A DNA stretch of 64,000 nt, taken from positions 25,578,324 through 25,642,323 of the forward strand of contig CM039182.1 in NCBI GenBank assembly GCA_008360975.2, written 5' to 3'. The DNA is from Lichenostomus cassidix (Eukaryota; Chordata; Aves; Passeriformes; Meliphagidae). Below the pieces are notes generated by a model that was not told the DNA's origin, searched no databases, and worked only from the letters and a program-made list of their open reading frames with translations. Position 1 is the stretch's first letter, and every line of letters begins with the position of its first letter. This document shows positions 1-22,048 of this stretch, piece by piece. Both the position numbers and the translations under genes were made by a program.

Positions 1-827
1 AGGCCTCACCTTTCAGAAAAGCAGCATCTCTGTGTAGCCATACATCTTCCCCAAAAACAGGCCCCTACCTACTCCTGGCTTTTCCTTTCCAAGAATCTTC
101 CCCCACTCTTCAAGTACATTGCCCCATACTCCTTACATGTTGCCAAACAACTTCTCTATCTCCTGCCTGCATGTGTCCACACTTTGTGCAGTGCAGTACC
201 TGGCCTCAGCAGCTTTGATCCAAAAAGCCATAGCACTTGTACCAAAGAAAAAGGTTCAGGGGGAACCAAAGGGATACATTCAGCAACAACATCCTAGCTG
301 ACACTACTGCTGGCTGCTTGAGGCCTCTTCTCCAGTTTTTTCCAGCATAAAGACAAACTACTTATTGTCAATATGTTTAACTTCAAACTCTATCAAACAT
401 GGAGTTTTAATGCAGTGAGACATGGGACAGCTGAGAGCTGGAATGCACACAGCCTCTCCTCCCAACTCGTTCACGTAGGGTCATACAGGAATAAACTGTA
501 TGGAAACAGCTCCTCCTCTCAGAGTTTACACCTTCTGGCTACTCTCCAATTATCAGCGAGCAGAGAACACATCATGCTCCTCAAGCTATTAATATGGATG
601 GGTTCCTCACAGCCATTGTATTCATTTTTACAGCTTGGATCAAAATGCAAATTATTTTAAAAAGGGAACAAACATGAAATTAAAATTAGAATGAAAGGAA
701 GGCAATAAATATATAGCTTTTAGTCTTCTTAAAACATCTGCTTTTCCCTACTTTAAGAAGCCTTTTAAATACATGCCTCAACTTTCTGCTGGTAACAAGT
801 TTCAGTATTAGTCCAACACAGAATAAA

Positions 828-847
828 GGCTAGGCTAGGCTAGGCTA
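828..847. repeat. GGCTA pentanucleotide repeat, 4 copies
   Basis: Four perfect tandem copies of GGCTA, followed by an A-rich stretch. It is a short simple repeat in an ICA1 intron with no evident function. Confidence 0.9.
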
Positions 848-3800
848 AAAGGAAAAAAAAGACCAAAAAACACTTGTTGACACTAACAGGGATCTTGAAG
901 CAAGGACATACAAAGAAAATATTCATGTGGCCAGCAGACTCTTAAACTGAGTACAGAATGACATTCATCTAAACAGCATTATTTCAGAGCTTGGGGACAG
1001 ACTTCTACATTATGAGCCCCAAATGTAGTTCCAGTTCCAAGGAGCATGCATCTATCAGTCTGCAGACATGAGATCATTACCACTACAGCGTGCTTGGATG
1101 TACCCTTCCAAACTGCAAACAGGTGTGTGTTTTCATGCATGGACACACATCCTCTTTGGGGAAGAACTTGGTCCTGATAATTTAGAACTCTTGAACTTTC
1201 TGCTCCTGAAACAGCTATAAGGGAGTTGATAAAAATTCAACAAAATTCAAAATTCAATACTATATGTAGTCTAAAGACAAAGAGTCACATTTTATTAGTA
1301 TGATCAAAGTCTATGAGTTGCTAAAAATAATTACAAAGATTTGTAGCAAGAAGCAGGCCAACCAAGATAAACAGCAAAACCAAAGAAATAATATAATTTT
1401 TCAGGTTTGAAAGATCACATACAGCTCTAAAGCAGGCGTAACCTGGACTTAGTGTTAAAAGACCTGAGAATTGCTGAGCTTATCATAACTCAATTGTGTT
1501 AATCCTATTAGACAACCTGAGAGCAAAGGATGGTTGCCACACATGGTACAGGGGGGAATGCTGGCAAGTGGAAAGCAATTGAACAGTCAGCCCCTGCAGG
1601 AAATGGAGACAGGTAATTACTGCTTTTGAACACTGAAAGACCAAAGAGGTGATGTACAGAAAATCATAATATACATAAAACTAACATGTCTACTATGCCC
1701 ATGACTGCACTCATCTAGTAATTATACAGTTCAGTTTATCTCACATAATGCAGATAATTTGGAGGTCTTCTTGACTCCTTTAGGTGCAGTGTCCTCATAG
1801 TGAAAAAAATATAATTAATATTTTTAACTTCTTTGCGTTCAAATTAAATTCTTCAAGGCCTGAGCAAGATTGTTACTTGAACCTTGGTCCCTTCTGAGCA
1901 GGCAGATGTGAGGATTGAATAAGCTGGAATTAGGTAAAGGGACTTGAACAGCTCAAATTTAGGTGCAGTAACAATATCCCCATTGAAAGCACCGTAAACC
2001 AGTGAGCCTGCCGGCATGATCCCCTCAGCCATTGCAAAGGGCAGTGGGAAGAACAGATGTACAAACTGCCAGGGAATGGCACTGACACATGTTGCAAATC
2101 CTAGCAAAACCAGCACGCTAAGAAAGATACCTTTAAGAAAATCAACATGATTACCAAGTTCCTTTAATATTCAATCCCCAGATGCTCTCACTGTTGAGAG
2201 TGCAAAGCCACTCTGTTTACGGTGCTAATGTAGGAGAAGTCCTGTTAAGCTGAGGTTTTGTGTTTCATTTTCCATTTAACCTTTCAGCACGGAATACAAA
2301 ATGGCACCCACTAAAAATCATGATTCATTTGTAACACAAAGTCTGTTGTACATTATCCTATGCACTGTTATTTCTGTTCCTGGTTGGCATTGAATACATC
2401 AATAAGCATGTCTTGTTTCCCTCAAAACAATTTAATTATATTTTGTCAAGACAGAAACTCTGAAAGAATCCAAATTTATAAAAACACCCAAATCTTTTTG
2501 TGGTGCTCTTCAGACTTCAGTGTGCATTACAGATGAAACAACATTTAAAATCTAAGCAGGGCTCAGGCAGAACCCTGAATCAGAGATGGTGGTATATTTG
2601 CCATTCTTTTGGTTGGAAGAGTATCTTTTTTGTTTGCTGGTTTTTTTATTTTTAAATCCTATCTATTTTAGTTTCATTATATGAAGGAGAAAAATCAACC
2701 ACAGCATCTATTTAATCATTCAGAGGCTATGCAACATACAAGTAAACTGCAAAGGCCTTATGAAGTAAAAGCAGATGGACTACATTATGCATGTGCCCAA
2801 GCACTTTAGGAAAGTATAAGAAGAATTCTTGGGCAGTGGAGACTACAGAGAAACTTGGTTCTCTTGTGTAAACAATGTTTTCCCCAACAGCTGTATTCCC
2901 CTTCCTGTTTATTCTTCACTTCTGCAGAATTCTCTCAGTTCAGTCACATCTGTATTTCATTTATTTTTAAAAAATATTTCTTTAGCTATCCTCCTAGCCT
3001 TTTCAGACTATTAAGGCTGAGGGAATTTTCCAAATCTCATTTCTCTTTTCACAACCTACTCTGGTCATATTTTTTACACTTCATTTAAGTTCTGAATTCA
3101 CAAAACGATCCACATGGGTAACAGGCTTTGCCCACATAGACCAGCTTGCAGGGTTTTAGTTTCCATGTGAGCAATGGAAATTGTCTAAGCAATCATCTTT
3201 TCTTTCCCATTTTCAGAGTAATATTTCAGAAAATAGTGTTCAGTTGTTCCTATTTTTTTTAATCTAATATTAAATTTAATATTTACACATTTCTATAATT
3301 ATTAGACATGAGAAAATTCTTGAAGCTTAATTTTTATCACATGTTTGAAAGAGCCTTTTTAATACTTGGACCAAACCAAATTATTATATGAAAGTTAAGA
3401 CTACTGATTTAAATCACTGATTTTTTTTAGAATATATGTTGTACTCTGTGGAAACATTTTATATTCTGCCATTTAAGTGAACAGAAATTTTTAGGATGTG
3501 TCTGATATGTCTGCCTACCTTTTCTCAAAATAAATACAAGTCTAAAAATGCACAAATAACCCAAACCTACCTTTTTAGATTTCAGCAAGGTTACAAGAAA
3601 CAAAGTTGTTAAAAAACTATATTGTATCTGTTGTCTAGCACCTAATTTTATTTTACTTACAGTCATTTTTCTGAGTCTCACTTCAAATTCTTTCTTAAAA
3701 ATAACCGAACAGATGATGAACCATTTCTCAAGGACAAACATTAATCTCTGGAAGCAACCATATTCCACAAGCAATACCTCTAAAGATGATGTAATCTGTT

Positions 3801-5913
3801 CCAAGAAGTCTGTTTCTATTTTTAAGTGGCATACTCTTATGCTTTTAAAAGAGCATCTCCATCACACATTGTTACCTTGCTTTTAACCCAGTAACAATCA
3901 TTAGTGATATTTAATATACATGAAACAGCTTCAGAAAATAATTGATTTTATATCATTATGTACTCTGAGTCTTACAAATGGTACTTGAAAGGGTAATTTA
4001 AAGTTATAAGACTATAAAATGCATTTACTGTGAAGAACATTTCTGCTAAAGGTCACGTTTTCAAAAGAAGTACATCTTTCCTAACTGCCTTATAATGCTT
4101 GAGCATTCTGCATGTGAAGTATCTTGCAGTGTTTGGGTTTCTCCATTTAATGTTACTAAATATGATATTGGACAACCTGGAAAGAACATTACAGCAGAAA
4201 TTCCTCAAAGAAAACATGCTCAGCACTGGAACTCCATCTGCTTTCACAAGGAGAGGCAGTAACGACAAAGCAACAACTACAATTTTGATTGAAGGGCACT
4301 TTTTATATGCTCGGGTTTTTGCTACCCTAATTTCTAGGTAAATCACTAAATTTAGCATTTCCAACACCATATACTTTCATATTAAAAAAAAAAAACTGAC
4401 TTCAAACCCATATTCCAACTGCTATTCCCTACCAGAATGAAACCAAACCTACCCTTGATGGCACAGGCATGTTACAAGAAGTGATATGTGTAGGTGTTGC
4501 TTATCATCATATCGTAAGAGCAGGCTGTTATCTCTATCTCTGCTATCACATTGCTACACTAAGATGTGGATCACAGAGGGCAGTCTGACACCATCTTACT
4601 AATTTTAGAGGATGCAGCCACCTTGCAGAGAGTATTACTGGATCACCTGGAAGCTCACCGATTCTTCTAGCAAGCAGCAGCAGCAATCCAAATCAGCGAA
4701 GAGAACAGGTGGGGGCTTTTTTTAAGGGACGATTTTGAACCAAGAGTGATAAAAATTGTATCTCTCAATGTGATAGATTTTACTTTCTCAGATTTCTGAC
4801 AGCTATTATGAAAATCACCATTCTTTTTTCATATTTCAGTGCCACACATCTCATATCCAGCGTATGGTCTACTAAAGCAACTCAAATCTTTCTGACACCT
4901 CCTGAACAGAAACATCAACATGTGCTCTCTCACACGCAGGGACCTAAATGATCTTCACCTCATGATAACCATGCTTGAAGTTCTTCAAATGAAGCTGAAA
5001 TTTAATGGGCAAGTATCACCTAAAATGAGATGACTCCTGTCTACAACTATTGGGTTTTTATTTATTTTTGTTAATTTTTAAAACCCAAAGTTGGTCAGCA
5101 GTGACTACCCTAGCTGACTCTAAACAGCCATCAATTACACTGCTATTTTTGCACTATTATAACTTAGAGTCCATTATTTACATCACTGTGACTGCCATGG
5201 CCAAAGATATTTTTCTTTAAGATGCTGGTGTACTTTGCTGCTTGGAAAGCCAAAAGAATTTCCAGCTCAATATCATCTGCAGACGTAAACAGCATTAGCC
5301 CATTTTCTTTTGGTTGAGTTTTAATAATTGAGCTAGAACATGACCAAGAAACACCACCACAAAACTTCTAAGAGGGTCACCCTCAAATGAATTAGTTTTA
5401 TTAGAGGTAGAAAAACAGTTGGAAAATATATTACAGATGCACGATTTTGTCCCAGCAGGAAAAGAGTTTCGTTGACCTTTAAGGTATTTTCCATCTTTAA
5501 ATTCTATAATACTTTGAAACTTTGTTTAGTCTTCCTTGGCCAATATTCTCACTCTCATCTCCTGAGAGCTCTTATTTTTCTAGTAAAGTTAAATTCACTT
5601 TTCCTGTAAACACTCATAAGAAACAGCAACAACCCAGATTTGCAACTCGCTTTCAATTAAATGAACAATTTCATTAGAAATGCAAAAATATAAAAAACCC
5701 CAGCACGTAATGTTATTTATAAACCTGTATTTTCACTTGCTCTTCAGTTTGCTAGCTTCTAAATGCCTACAGATTTCCTTTGGACTTAATTTTTACCAGC
5801 AACTGAAATTTAGTTTCCAAGAATTTCCAAGAACTATTCTTATTTCCAAGTCTGTTCTTATTTCAAAGACCAGTATCATATTTGTTTTTTCCCCTTTCCC
5901 AGGCTTTTTGCAT

Positions 5914-5940
5914 TTTCTCAACTCTCCAAGAGTTGAGAAA
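5914..5940. repeat. Perfect 12-bp inverted repeat with 3-nt loop
   Basis: TTTCTCAACTCT is followed by CCA and then AGAGTTGAGAAA, an exact reverse complement. The pairing stops at both outer ends. It lies in an intron of ICA1 and could form a tight hairpin in DNA or pre-mRNA. No gene or element is recognised around it, so its function is unknown. Confidence 0.85.
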
Positions 5941-8900
5941 CACCCTCACGCCAGGCAGTGCTAACAGGCAAGGGGACAGCAGGGGAACAGAGATGTAGGT
6001 CCCAAGCCTTCCTGCAGCAGATAGGCTGCAGCAGATATATCTTACCCACACTTGCTGCAACCTTTACAATGAATACATGTACTTCAGTGTTTTCCTTCAG
6101 ACCTTTTAATCAATAGATTTATTTATATCTTTATTATTTCACAGCTGTCCACACAAGCTTTAACTGTCATTTCTCAAAAGACATTCAAGGAAAGCTTGCA
6201 CAGATCAGCCACTCCCAAGATTGGTACTTTTATAACAACAGTTTAAGTTATTGTTATGTTATTATGAGTTCTTTGTCTTGAACTCCCCCTTTTCTCACTG
6301 CCTTTTTCTCTTGCCAGATTTATCTTTAAAATGCCATTTAAGGGCATTCATTTGGTTTCAAGTATATAAAGGGCTATGACTAGAAAGAACTGAAGATATA
6401 CTGTATCCAAACAATTCAGCTGCAAGTTTCTTGCAAAGAAGAAACTCTTGCAAGTTTCTCAGCAGCTGCATGCAAAGCAACAGCCTGTCTCAGGCAGCCC
6501 AGCATAGCCACCGGATATTTACAAAGATACTCCAGCTTTGGTTCAAGCCTCACAATGAAGGGGAAGCAGAGGAGTATGAGAATGATGGAGGCAAAAAACA
6601 AATACAGAAAGGATTAATTTGCTTTATCAATGTAGCATGATAAAACAACCCATCGTGCCACAGATATAATTTTCTTATAGCTAGCCTAAAGGTCAGCATG
6701 ACTATTTTTTTCAGCTCTCACATTTTACTTGTTAGGGATGGCACTGAAAGGTATAGGTTTGATGAAAAAGTCTTTATTGAATTTGGATATGTATCTGAGA
6801 TTGCACAGCTAAATAAAAGTGAACAGCAGTCCCTCCTGTGCTCTTGTAGGTTGCACACAAAGGCTGCTGCCTGGTATTATAGCCTATCACTACACACTGT
6901 CGCATTCCTTCTCAGAAAATCCATGGAAAAGCTTAACTTCTTCAGAGCTGGAAGAGGGACACCAGCACTTGGGCGATTTGGTCTGTATTTTTACATCACA
7001 GCCCATCCAATGTTACAGCGCACAGCCTCCAGACAGATAAAAGAGACCAGATTTAAGAACCTTAAAAACCTGGTCAGTGTGGAAAGTGGTGACAGGGTAT
7101 TAGCTCGTTAAAATTCTTCTAAATATCACAGCATTTCCACAGCATTGTTTAGATGCTCTCACTGAAGACTTCAAACTTTGAACTTGGGATGGAAGGCCTC
7201 TGTAAGCCGAACAGCACTGGACCATTCATAAAAACCGCTAATAGCAAAAAAAAAGGAAGTTTCATAGCATTTATAGAACTCTGCAGGGCAAGGTAAATAC
7301 CTATTTCCTTAGTTTGACTCAAGTAGCTACAATTACATAGATATCTTCAAATAACAGCGTAAAAAGGCTGCTCTGCAGTGGTCTGAGACACTTTGAAAGG
7401 GGTAGTGTTGCTGGGTCTTGCATACTTAGACTGACGCCTTAAGAACAGCATTAGAAAATTCTTTCAAGTACCTCATTGTTTTGAAAGAGAGCTACAAAAA
7501 TGTCAGTGTTTTAACTCAGATTTTATCAGCTCTGAAAATACTGACTCAGCGATTGATCTTTTAGTCTGAGTTATTCTGAGGGAAGGTATGAAAAACCCAT
7601 CTGGATTGATTTAGCTTTGGTCTCCAAAAACAAGTACCGTATCTGTATACATAATGATACATTAAGGATCACATCATAAAAGGCTACATACTTGAAAAAC
7701 AGTCCTTTAACTAAGTGATATAAATACTGCTGATGCACTAGGTGCATTAAAGATCATTAAACCAGTACTGTTTACTTGAAATAAAAAATAAAAGTTTTGT
7801 AAAGTAATACTCCGGGTTTTTACAATCAGAAGTCTGACAAAAACATTCTTTCAAGTGCCCCGACAGGATCAGCTTCAATAACTACTTGGTGGTGTATCAC
7901 TCAATATGCAGCTCCAGCTCAAAACACTTCTCTCTGGCAATGCGTAATTATAACACCTTTCTCAACACAAAACTAGCATAATTTCTTAAACTGTTCTTAG
8001 AGATCCAAAACAAGCCCTAAAACCTCAGCATTACACTGCCACACTATGGCACAATTAAGATCTGCAGGCAAAAACAGAAAAAAAAAAAAAGACAAAAACT
8101 CTTCTACTTTAATTATTTAGGACTACAGTACCCATCATTAATTTTTGAAAAGCACTAAATAACAAATGTACATCTTTCTCAGCAACAGTTACCTAGGACC
8201 ATTACACTTGAGGATTTTATGTCAGTATTTTTTTTTGCCAGATTAAAAAAGAAAAAGTTTACTTTCTGCAAGTATTAAATCATCAAAGACTAGTTTGATA
8301 TGCCTGTTGCACAGATGGGATACCAGGGGCATTTCTACTTTGTTGGCTACAAAATGTAGACCTTTTGTTCTCTGCATTACAATGTGAACTGAAAGATTTT
8401 CAGTTGACAGCCAGTTGGAGAAATGTTCAAAAGACTTTCAAGTTTGTTTTTTTTAACTATTTGAGGTCATGCGACAGAATTTTAGAATCTACTTTTATTT
8501 TTTTATGTCAAAATGTAACTTATTTCAGACCTAGAAATATTTAAAATACTTAGTATTTCCACATTTTTGCTACTAAATTTTGTGAGAACTTAAAAAAAAA
8601 TCTTTTTTTTTTTTTGCTGACCTTGAAGCAGAACAACCCAAAATGACTGAAATTTCACATATAAGTTTTTAACTACAGCAGCTCACTGCACAAAACATAT
8701 GTTATTTTAATTACTTTGCCATTTATATAATTTATGCTTTCCATTGCATTTGTTTAGCAAGAAAGCCATAAATCAGTTTTCTATGACCATTACCTGTATT
8801 GCTTTATTCATTCTAGCATTCCATTTTTAAGTGTTTTCCTAATAAATCAAACATTACACATAAGCAATCAGCTGAGGCCAAGACCATAACAATTATTTTA

Positions 8901-10151
8901 CCTGCAAGAACTTGCCATTACAAACATTTCCCACAGGGCATAATAAAATATATGTCTGGTACCACAAGACTTACAGGAATACCCTTTACTGAAGCATTAA
9001 ATAAAAATTAGATGACTAACCGGGCTACTATTTGTTTCATCCCTTTCTTAATTGCTATTGTCACCACTTCGGTTTACAAAAAATGGCATAGTTAGATGCA
9101 TGCCAGTCCTTTCCTGCTAGGATGGTTTATTCAAGCTTTTAAAATCTCCAATTATATATATTTCATCTTCAAACACTTTCAGTTACAGACTGCTTAAGCC
9201 ATCAATTAGCAGGGTTTTGTCTTTTATACAATACCCATCTCTAAGCCATATGCATATATACATGTACCCCTTAATACAATTTCTGTTATTTGACCTCTGC
9301 TTTCAATCATAACACAAATTCTGTAAATTTTTTTACTGTTCAAAGCATGAGCCACTAAGTTATACCTATGATCTGTAGTCTTCCTGATAGCCAGCATGTA
9401 TGAACAGCCAACTGTGAACATTATAGACTTTTAACAAATTCAGCTCCAGGGCCTCACTAGAAAACGTGAAGGTCTCATGAGCATTCCTGAACTGTCTGCA
9501 AGAGGTTTTGCCAAATAAATTCTGTACTCTCCCCTGCTAGCAAAACTGCAGACTACCACCAAGGACTTGTGATTTTGCAAGTCTTTTGGGAGGGGAGTAG
9601 TTTAGCAAACTTGAGTGACACTGAATGAAGACTATTTATGGAGAGTGCCTCCTTAGCAGTTTTAGTGTTTAGCAGTAGCCCAAAAATCATGCTGAACTGC
9701 ATAAGGAACTTAAAAATAAATTCCAGATTTGCAACTCCTCCCAAAAATCCAACAATAGCGAATTTGGAAAATGTTGGTCTTTAACTGCCCTCAAAATTTA
9801 CCAGTAGATAGTAGAACATTTTTGTTATTCTTTTTTTAGTTGAAAAAATAATTTCCCCTCCCCCTCTGACAGCAGACATCTCTTCTTCCATTAGTCATTC
9901 AGGCGTCACAGCTAAGTATTTAAAATTAGATTACCTTCTTCAAAAATAGGTATTATTAAAATTATAAAGACGTATGCTGAAGTTGAACATACTACTAAAA
10001 AATGCCTTTCCTTACAGCCCACACAGAAAAGATTAGTCAGGATAAATGGCATCCTTACTGCTTCTCCATTATGTCCTCCTCGGAAGAATCAAAACCATGC
10101 TTTATTGTCATTCATTAGGCAATCCCTTCTAGGAAACTAGAGGAAACTTCA

Positions 10152-14387
<4,236 letters not shown>

Positions 14388-14460
14388 AACAAATCCTTTT
14401 TTGATACAGTTCAATTGCTTTCAGCAACTCCATACATGTTCTCTGAATAGAATGGAACAG
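14388..14460 (-). CDS. ICA1: ICA1 coding exon: AH-domain N-terminal helix (residues 64-88)
   Basis: A 73-nt exon preceded by a T-rich tract ending tgtatcag and followed by the consensus donor gtaagta. It encodes LFHSIQRTCMELLKAIEL, then YQKRIC and the first base of Phe88. The human ICA1 counterpart as I recall it is LFHSIQRTCLDLSKAI-LYQKRICF, so the match is close. It supplies part of the first long helix of the AH domain. It is too short for ORF detection and was found by reading the minus strand between the flanking exons. The phase joins exactly on both sides, which makes a chance match very unlikely. Confidence 0.95.
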
Positions 14461-18691
<4,231 letters not shown>

Positions 18692-18730
18692 TACTTATGA
18701 CCTTCCATGATTCTTGTTTTCTTCAGACAC
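18692..18730 (-). CDS. ICA1: ICA1 exon carrying the start codon (ATG at 18708)
   Basis: A 39-nt exon with acceptor tttcttactcag and donor consensus gtaagtatc. It contains 22 nt of 5' UTR and then 17 coding nt, ATG to 18692: M-E-G-H-K plus two bases of codon 6. Splicing to the next exon gives [18 protein letters not shown], which aligns with the human start MSGHKCSYPW as I recall it. The gaagaaaacaagaatcATGG context is a reasonable Kozak environment, with G at +4 and an A at -3. The short coding tip, the match to the known N-terminus and the phase-2 junction all support this as the true start. Coordinates cover the whole exon; coding is 18692-18708. Confidence 0.92.
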
Positions 18731-21700
18731 CTGAGTAAGAAATTATCAGTTAATAAAAGTATCTTTAATTTTTAAGTTAAAGACCAAAAATTCTCTATAT
18801 TTTCCCTCCGAAAATTACTATGCTGCAGCATCTTGTTTACCATGTTATGAAACAAAACTTTTCAATCTGTGGGCCAAACGACTTCCTAGTAACACAATTC
18901 TCACATAAATCCATTACAAATGGATTTAAGTGCTGCCATCAGTGATGCCAATCCTTCTATGTTAACAAGTTTTTCAAGCAAAAGCAAATTTACCAGGCAT
19001 AAATTCAGTGACTTTTGAAGAGGCATCTAGGCATCACCCTCAGTCAAGATTTTTTCCTACAAGTTTTAGCCACAACAAAATTCAATTACATTTTACCTTT
19101 CTTTGCCCATATCCCACTGATCCATTTTTTAAAACACTAGTTACATCATGTCTTGAGTCACAGATGTGAAATTTAACGACCAGACATTTTGCCTATGAAG
19201 GACACCCCAATTCCTGAGGATAGAATATGATTTGTATGCATTAGGACTTTAGATTTTAAAAGTTACTATCTCCAGCTTGGATACTAAAGCCTCCCACTAT
19301 ACTTTGAGCTGACCAGATGGCATGCACATGATTTCCCACCAGTACCTGAGCACACTCCTTCCAGGCCAAATTTAACAGCCAAGCTAGATACTCAAACAAT
19401 GAGCACCCAGCTTCTCTGCTGCTTTCAGAGAGAACTGTTCCTCAGCAGAAGGTTAACATGGGAATGGAGGCACTGTAGCATGATCTGGATGAGATCAAAA
19501 TGAAGCTGGTGAGATGAATGGTGGTGCTGGGGAATGGCCTTTGGCAAGAAGAGGCACAGAATAAAGACACCAACAGGCTCCAGCAAGGTATGAAGCTGAC
19601 TGACTAAGAGAACAGTAACGGAAAAGCAGCTAGGGAGGTAATGGTGTTGAAACTGAACTTTGGCACTAATCCAAGTGAGGAAAAAAAAAAAGGCTGCAAA
19701 GGGGAGCCATGATGCTGGAAACATATCTAGCACACTACTGCACAGACAGTGAGGTTAGCACCGGAGAGGCAAAGGGACTGGAACAGATTGCAGGAACCCA
19801 AACAAGGGAATGCAAACAACCTAAATGCTTCCTGCAAGCACGAAGCACATACACTTCCATTTGAGGCTGAATGGAGGCAAATTCCAGATTTCTGAGTCTA
19901 ACCCCTCTGCTGTCAGTACCTGTGAAACTTCCTGGCAAAATTCAATGAGATACTGCAAGATTATATCAGAGCAGGAATTATTCCAGAATGGGAATTTTTG
20001 TGAAATGCTCTTAAGGACTGCAAGAGAGACCATGAGAAAATTTATAAGTCTGTCTTCAGAGCAGAGTTTAAATGTAAAGGTCAACAGCTAAAGAAAGAGG
20101 AAGAAAGAATCATTTCAGATTGTTGTTTGTATTACAGAACCATTGAGTCAGACAAGAGAGAAAATGGACTGTTTTGCTGTTGTTTCTGGAGCCATAGGCA
20201 CAAGCAATATGAACTCATTTCCTAACACCTTTATATTCTTGACTTCACTGTTTTTACACTGGTCCTCCTTAAGTCAATTGTGGGGATGTGTGAGTGAGAT
20301 AAGACCACAGGACTTAGCTTGTATACATATCCATGACTCACTTATTCACCAACACACTTGGTTTGACAGGAAGCAAAGAACAGCCTATCTAGGTTGAATA
20401 ACATTTATATTACTTGGAATGAAGTATAAGCAACCAATACGGGGACAAGGTGTAAGGCACTGACCTTACTTACTGTACACGTCCACCTGCTTCTCCTGGA
20501 AACCAACGTCCCTAAAAAAACATAAACAGGGTTATGGTGAAACAGTTGTCATTTGTAAGCACAGCTCATGCTTTTCCTAAACATCTGACCTTACCTTTTG
20601 ACTCTGAGATCTTCTTAGTTATACTCTTCCAGGTCCTCCATAGCACCCTTAGGCCCTGAAGACATTTTTGTGGGAATTTTTTCATTCAAAGTGGACAATA
20701 TTTTCATGGTATGAAAATGAAGGCATGTATTCTCTGTTCTGCAGTGTGACAGGATGGCATTTGAGGTGTTTGAGGCTACAAGACCTGCTGGGATAGTGTC
20801 CTACAGCCAACCAGGGTGGAAGGAAACAGAAGTGGAGCCTCACCTACACTGCCTGCTGGAAATAGCTCTTGGCATGTGGTATCACCCAAAACATTCCAGG
20901 AGGGAAAAAGGTCCTAGAGAGCTCTAGTTAGTATAGATAAAAACCGTGCTGGGGAGATTGCTGTAATTAAGCAGTGGGAACAAGGAGCAGCCCAGGACAC
21001 AAGCTCAACCCCTGGGCCCATTTTATTTCCAGTATGGAGCTAACTTTCGGTCCTAAATGAGACTTCAGTTTGCAAAGATTGCTTAGTAAGCACTAGCATT
21101 GAGAAAACAGAAATGTAGTTGCTAAAATATAATGTGCAGCATAAACTGTCTCTCCAGTAATTTAAGAGGGCCCTAATTTATTTTTATGATCTCTAACTTC
21201 ACGTGTTGTTACTGTCTGTTACAAGCCCCGGAACCAAAGAGGGTTAAAATACTGGTTCAGCTGTAACAAAGGACATTATTAAAAGCATATGAATTAGTTG
21301 AAAGCAGTGAGATTTTTTTTTAAATAAATACCAAAATCTAAGTCTAGCCTCAAAAAGTGAGAGATGCTAGTAAGAAGGGATTGGAAACAGCCCAAGGAAG
21401 TATCCAAGAATTAAAAGGAACATTTCACAGCTATGTAATGAAGAATCCCTATGGTCACATGCCAGCCCCGAGGCTGCAGAGAGACCAAAAATGAGCACAT
21501 AACCTCTCAACTCTCACTACTTTAGGTTATGCTTTCAAAGAACAAGACAAATGTCCTGAACAGAAGTAACAAGCCAGCTGGTGTTCACCAAAGCTGACTA
21601 CAACAGAAGCACATGACACTAACCTGAGGCCACCAATACTCTCCCCAAAAGTGCAGTCAAATTTAAAATTAACCTATGTTATCATACAATTTTCTGTAGC

Positions 21701-22043
21701 AATATAAAAACAAGCTTAATTTGCCACAAGGAGTTGATGTAAGGGACTTTTTTTGTTTTTCTTCCCAGTGGATTAAAACTAAAAAAGAAAAGTTTCAATA
21801 AATAGTATCGTACTGACAATGATTAACAAAAGGAAAAAAAAAAATCACCACCTTATAGGAAAGCATTTGTATTGGAAGTTTCCATGATCTTTGACAATAA
21901 AGAGATACACAACACTTGTGATCTCTATGACAGATTTTATCTTGACAAATGAAAGGTACAGACAACTCTAGATGAAGGGCTGGGTGTCAGAAACAAGTAT
22001 AGCTGCTTTTATCATGCTAGAGAAAGCAGTGCCACAGTACAGA

Positions 22044-22048
22044 CAACT
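22044..22048. repeat. Left target-site duplication CAACT of the solo LTR
   Basis: CAACT lies immediately before the TG that opens the LTR. It matches the CAACT immediately after the closing CA. Confidence 0.75.

Noticed and set aside
3427..3804. 125-codon minus-strand ORF
   Set aside because: AT-driven Lys/Phe/Leu-rich peptide with no family resemblance; likely chance.
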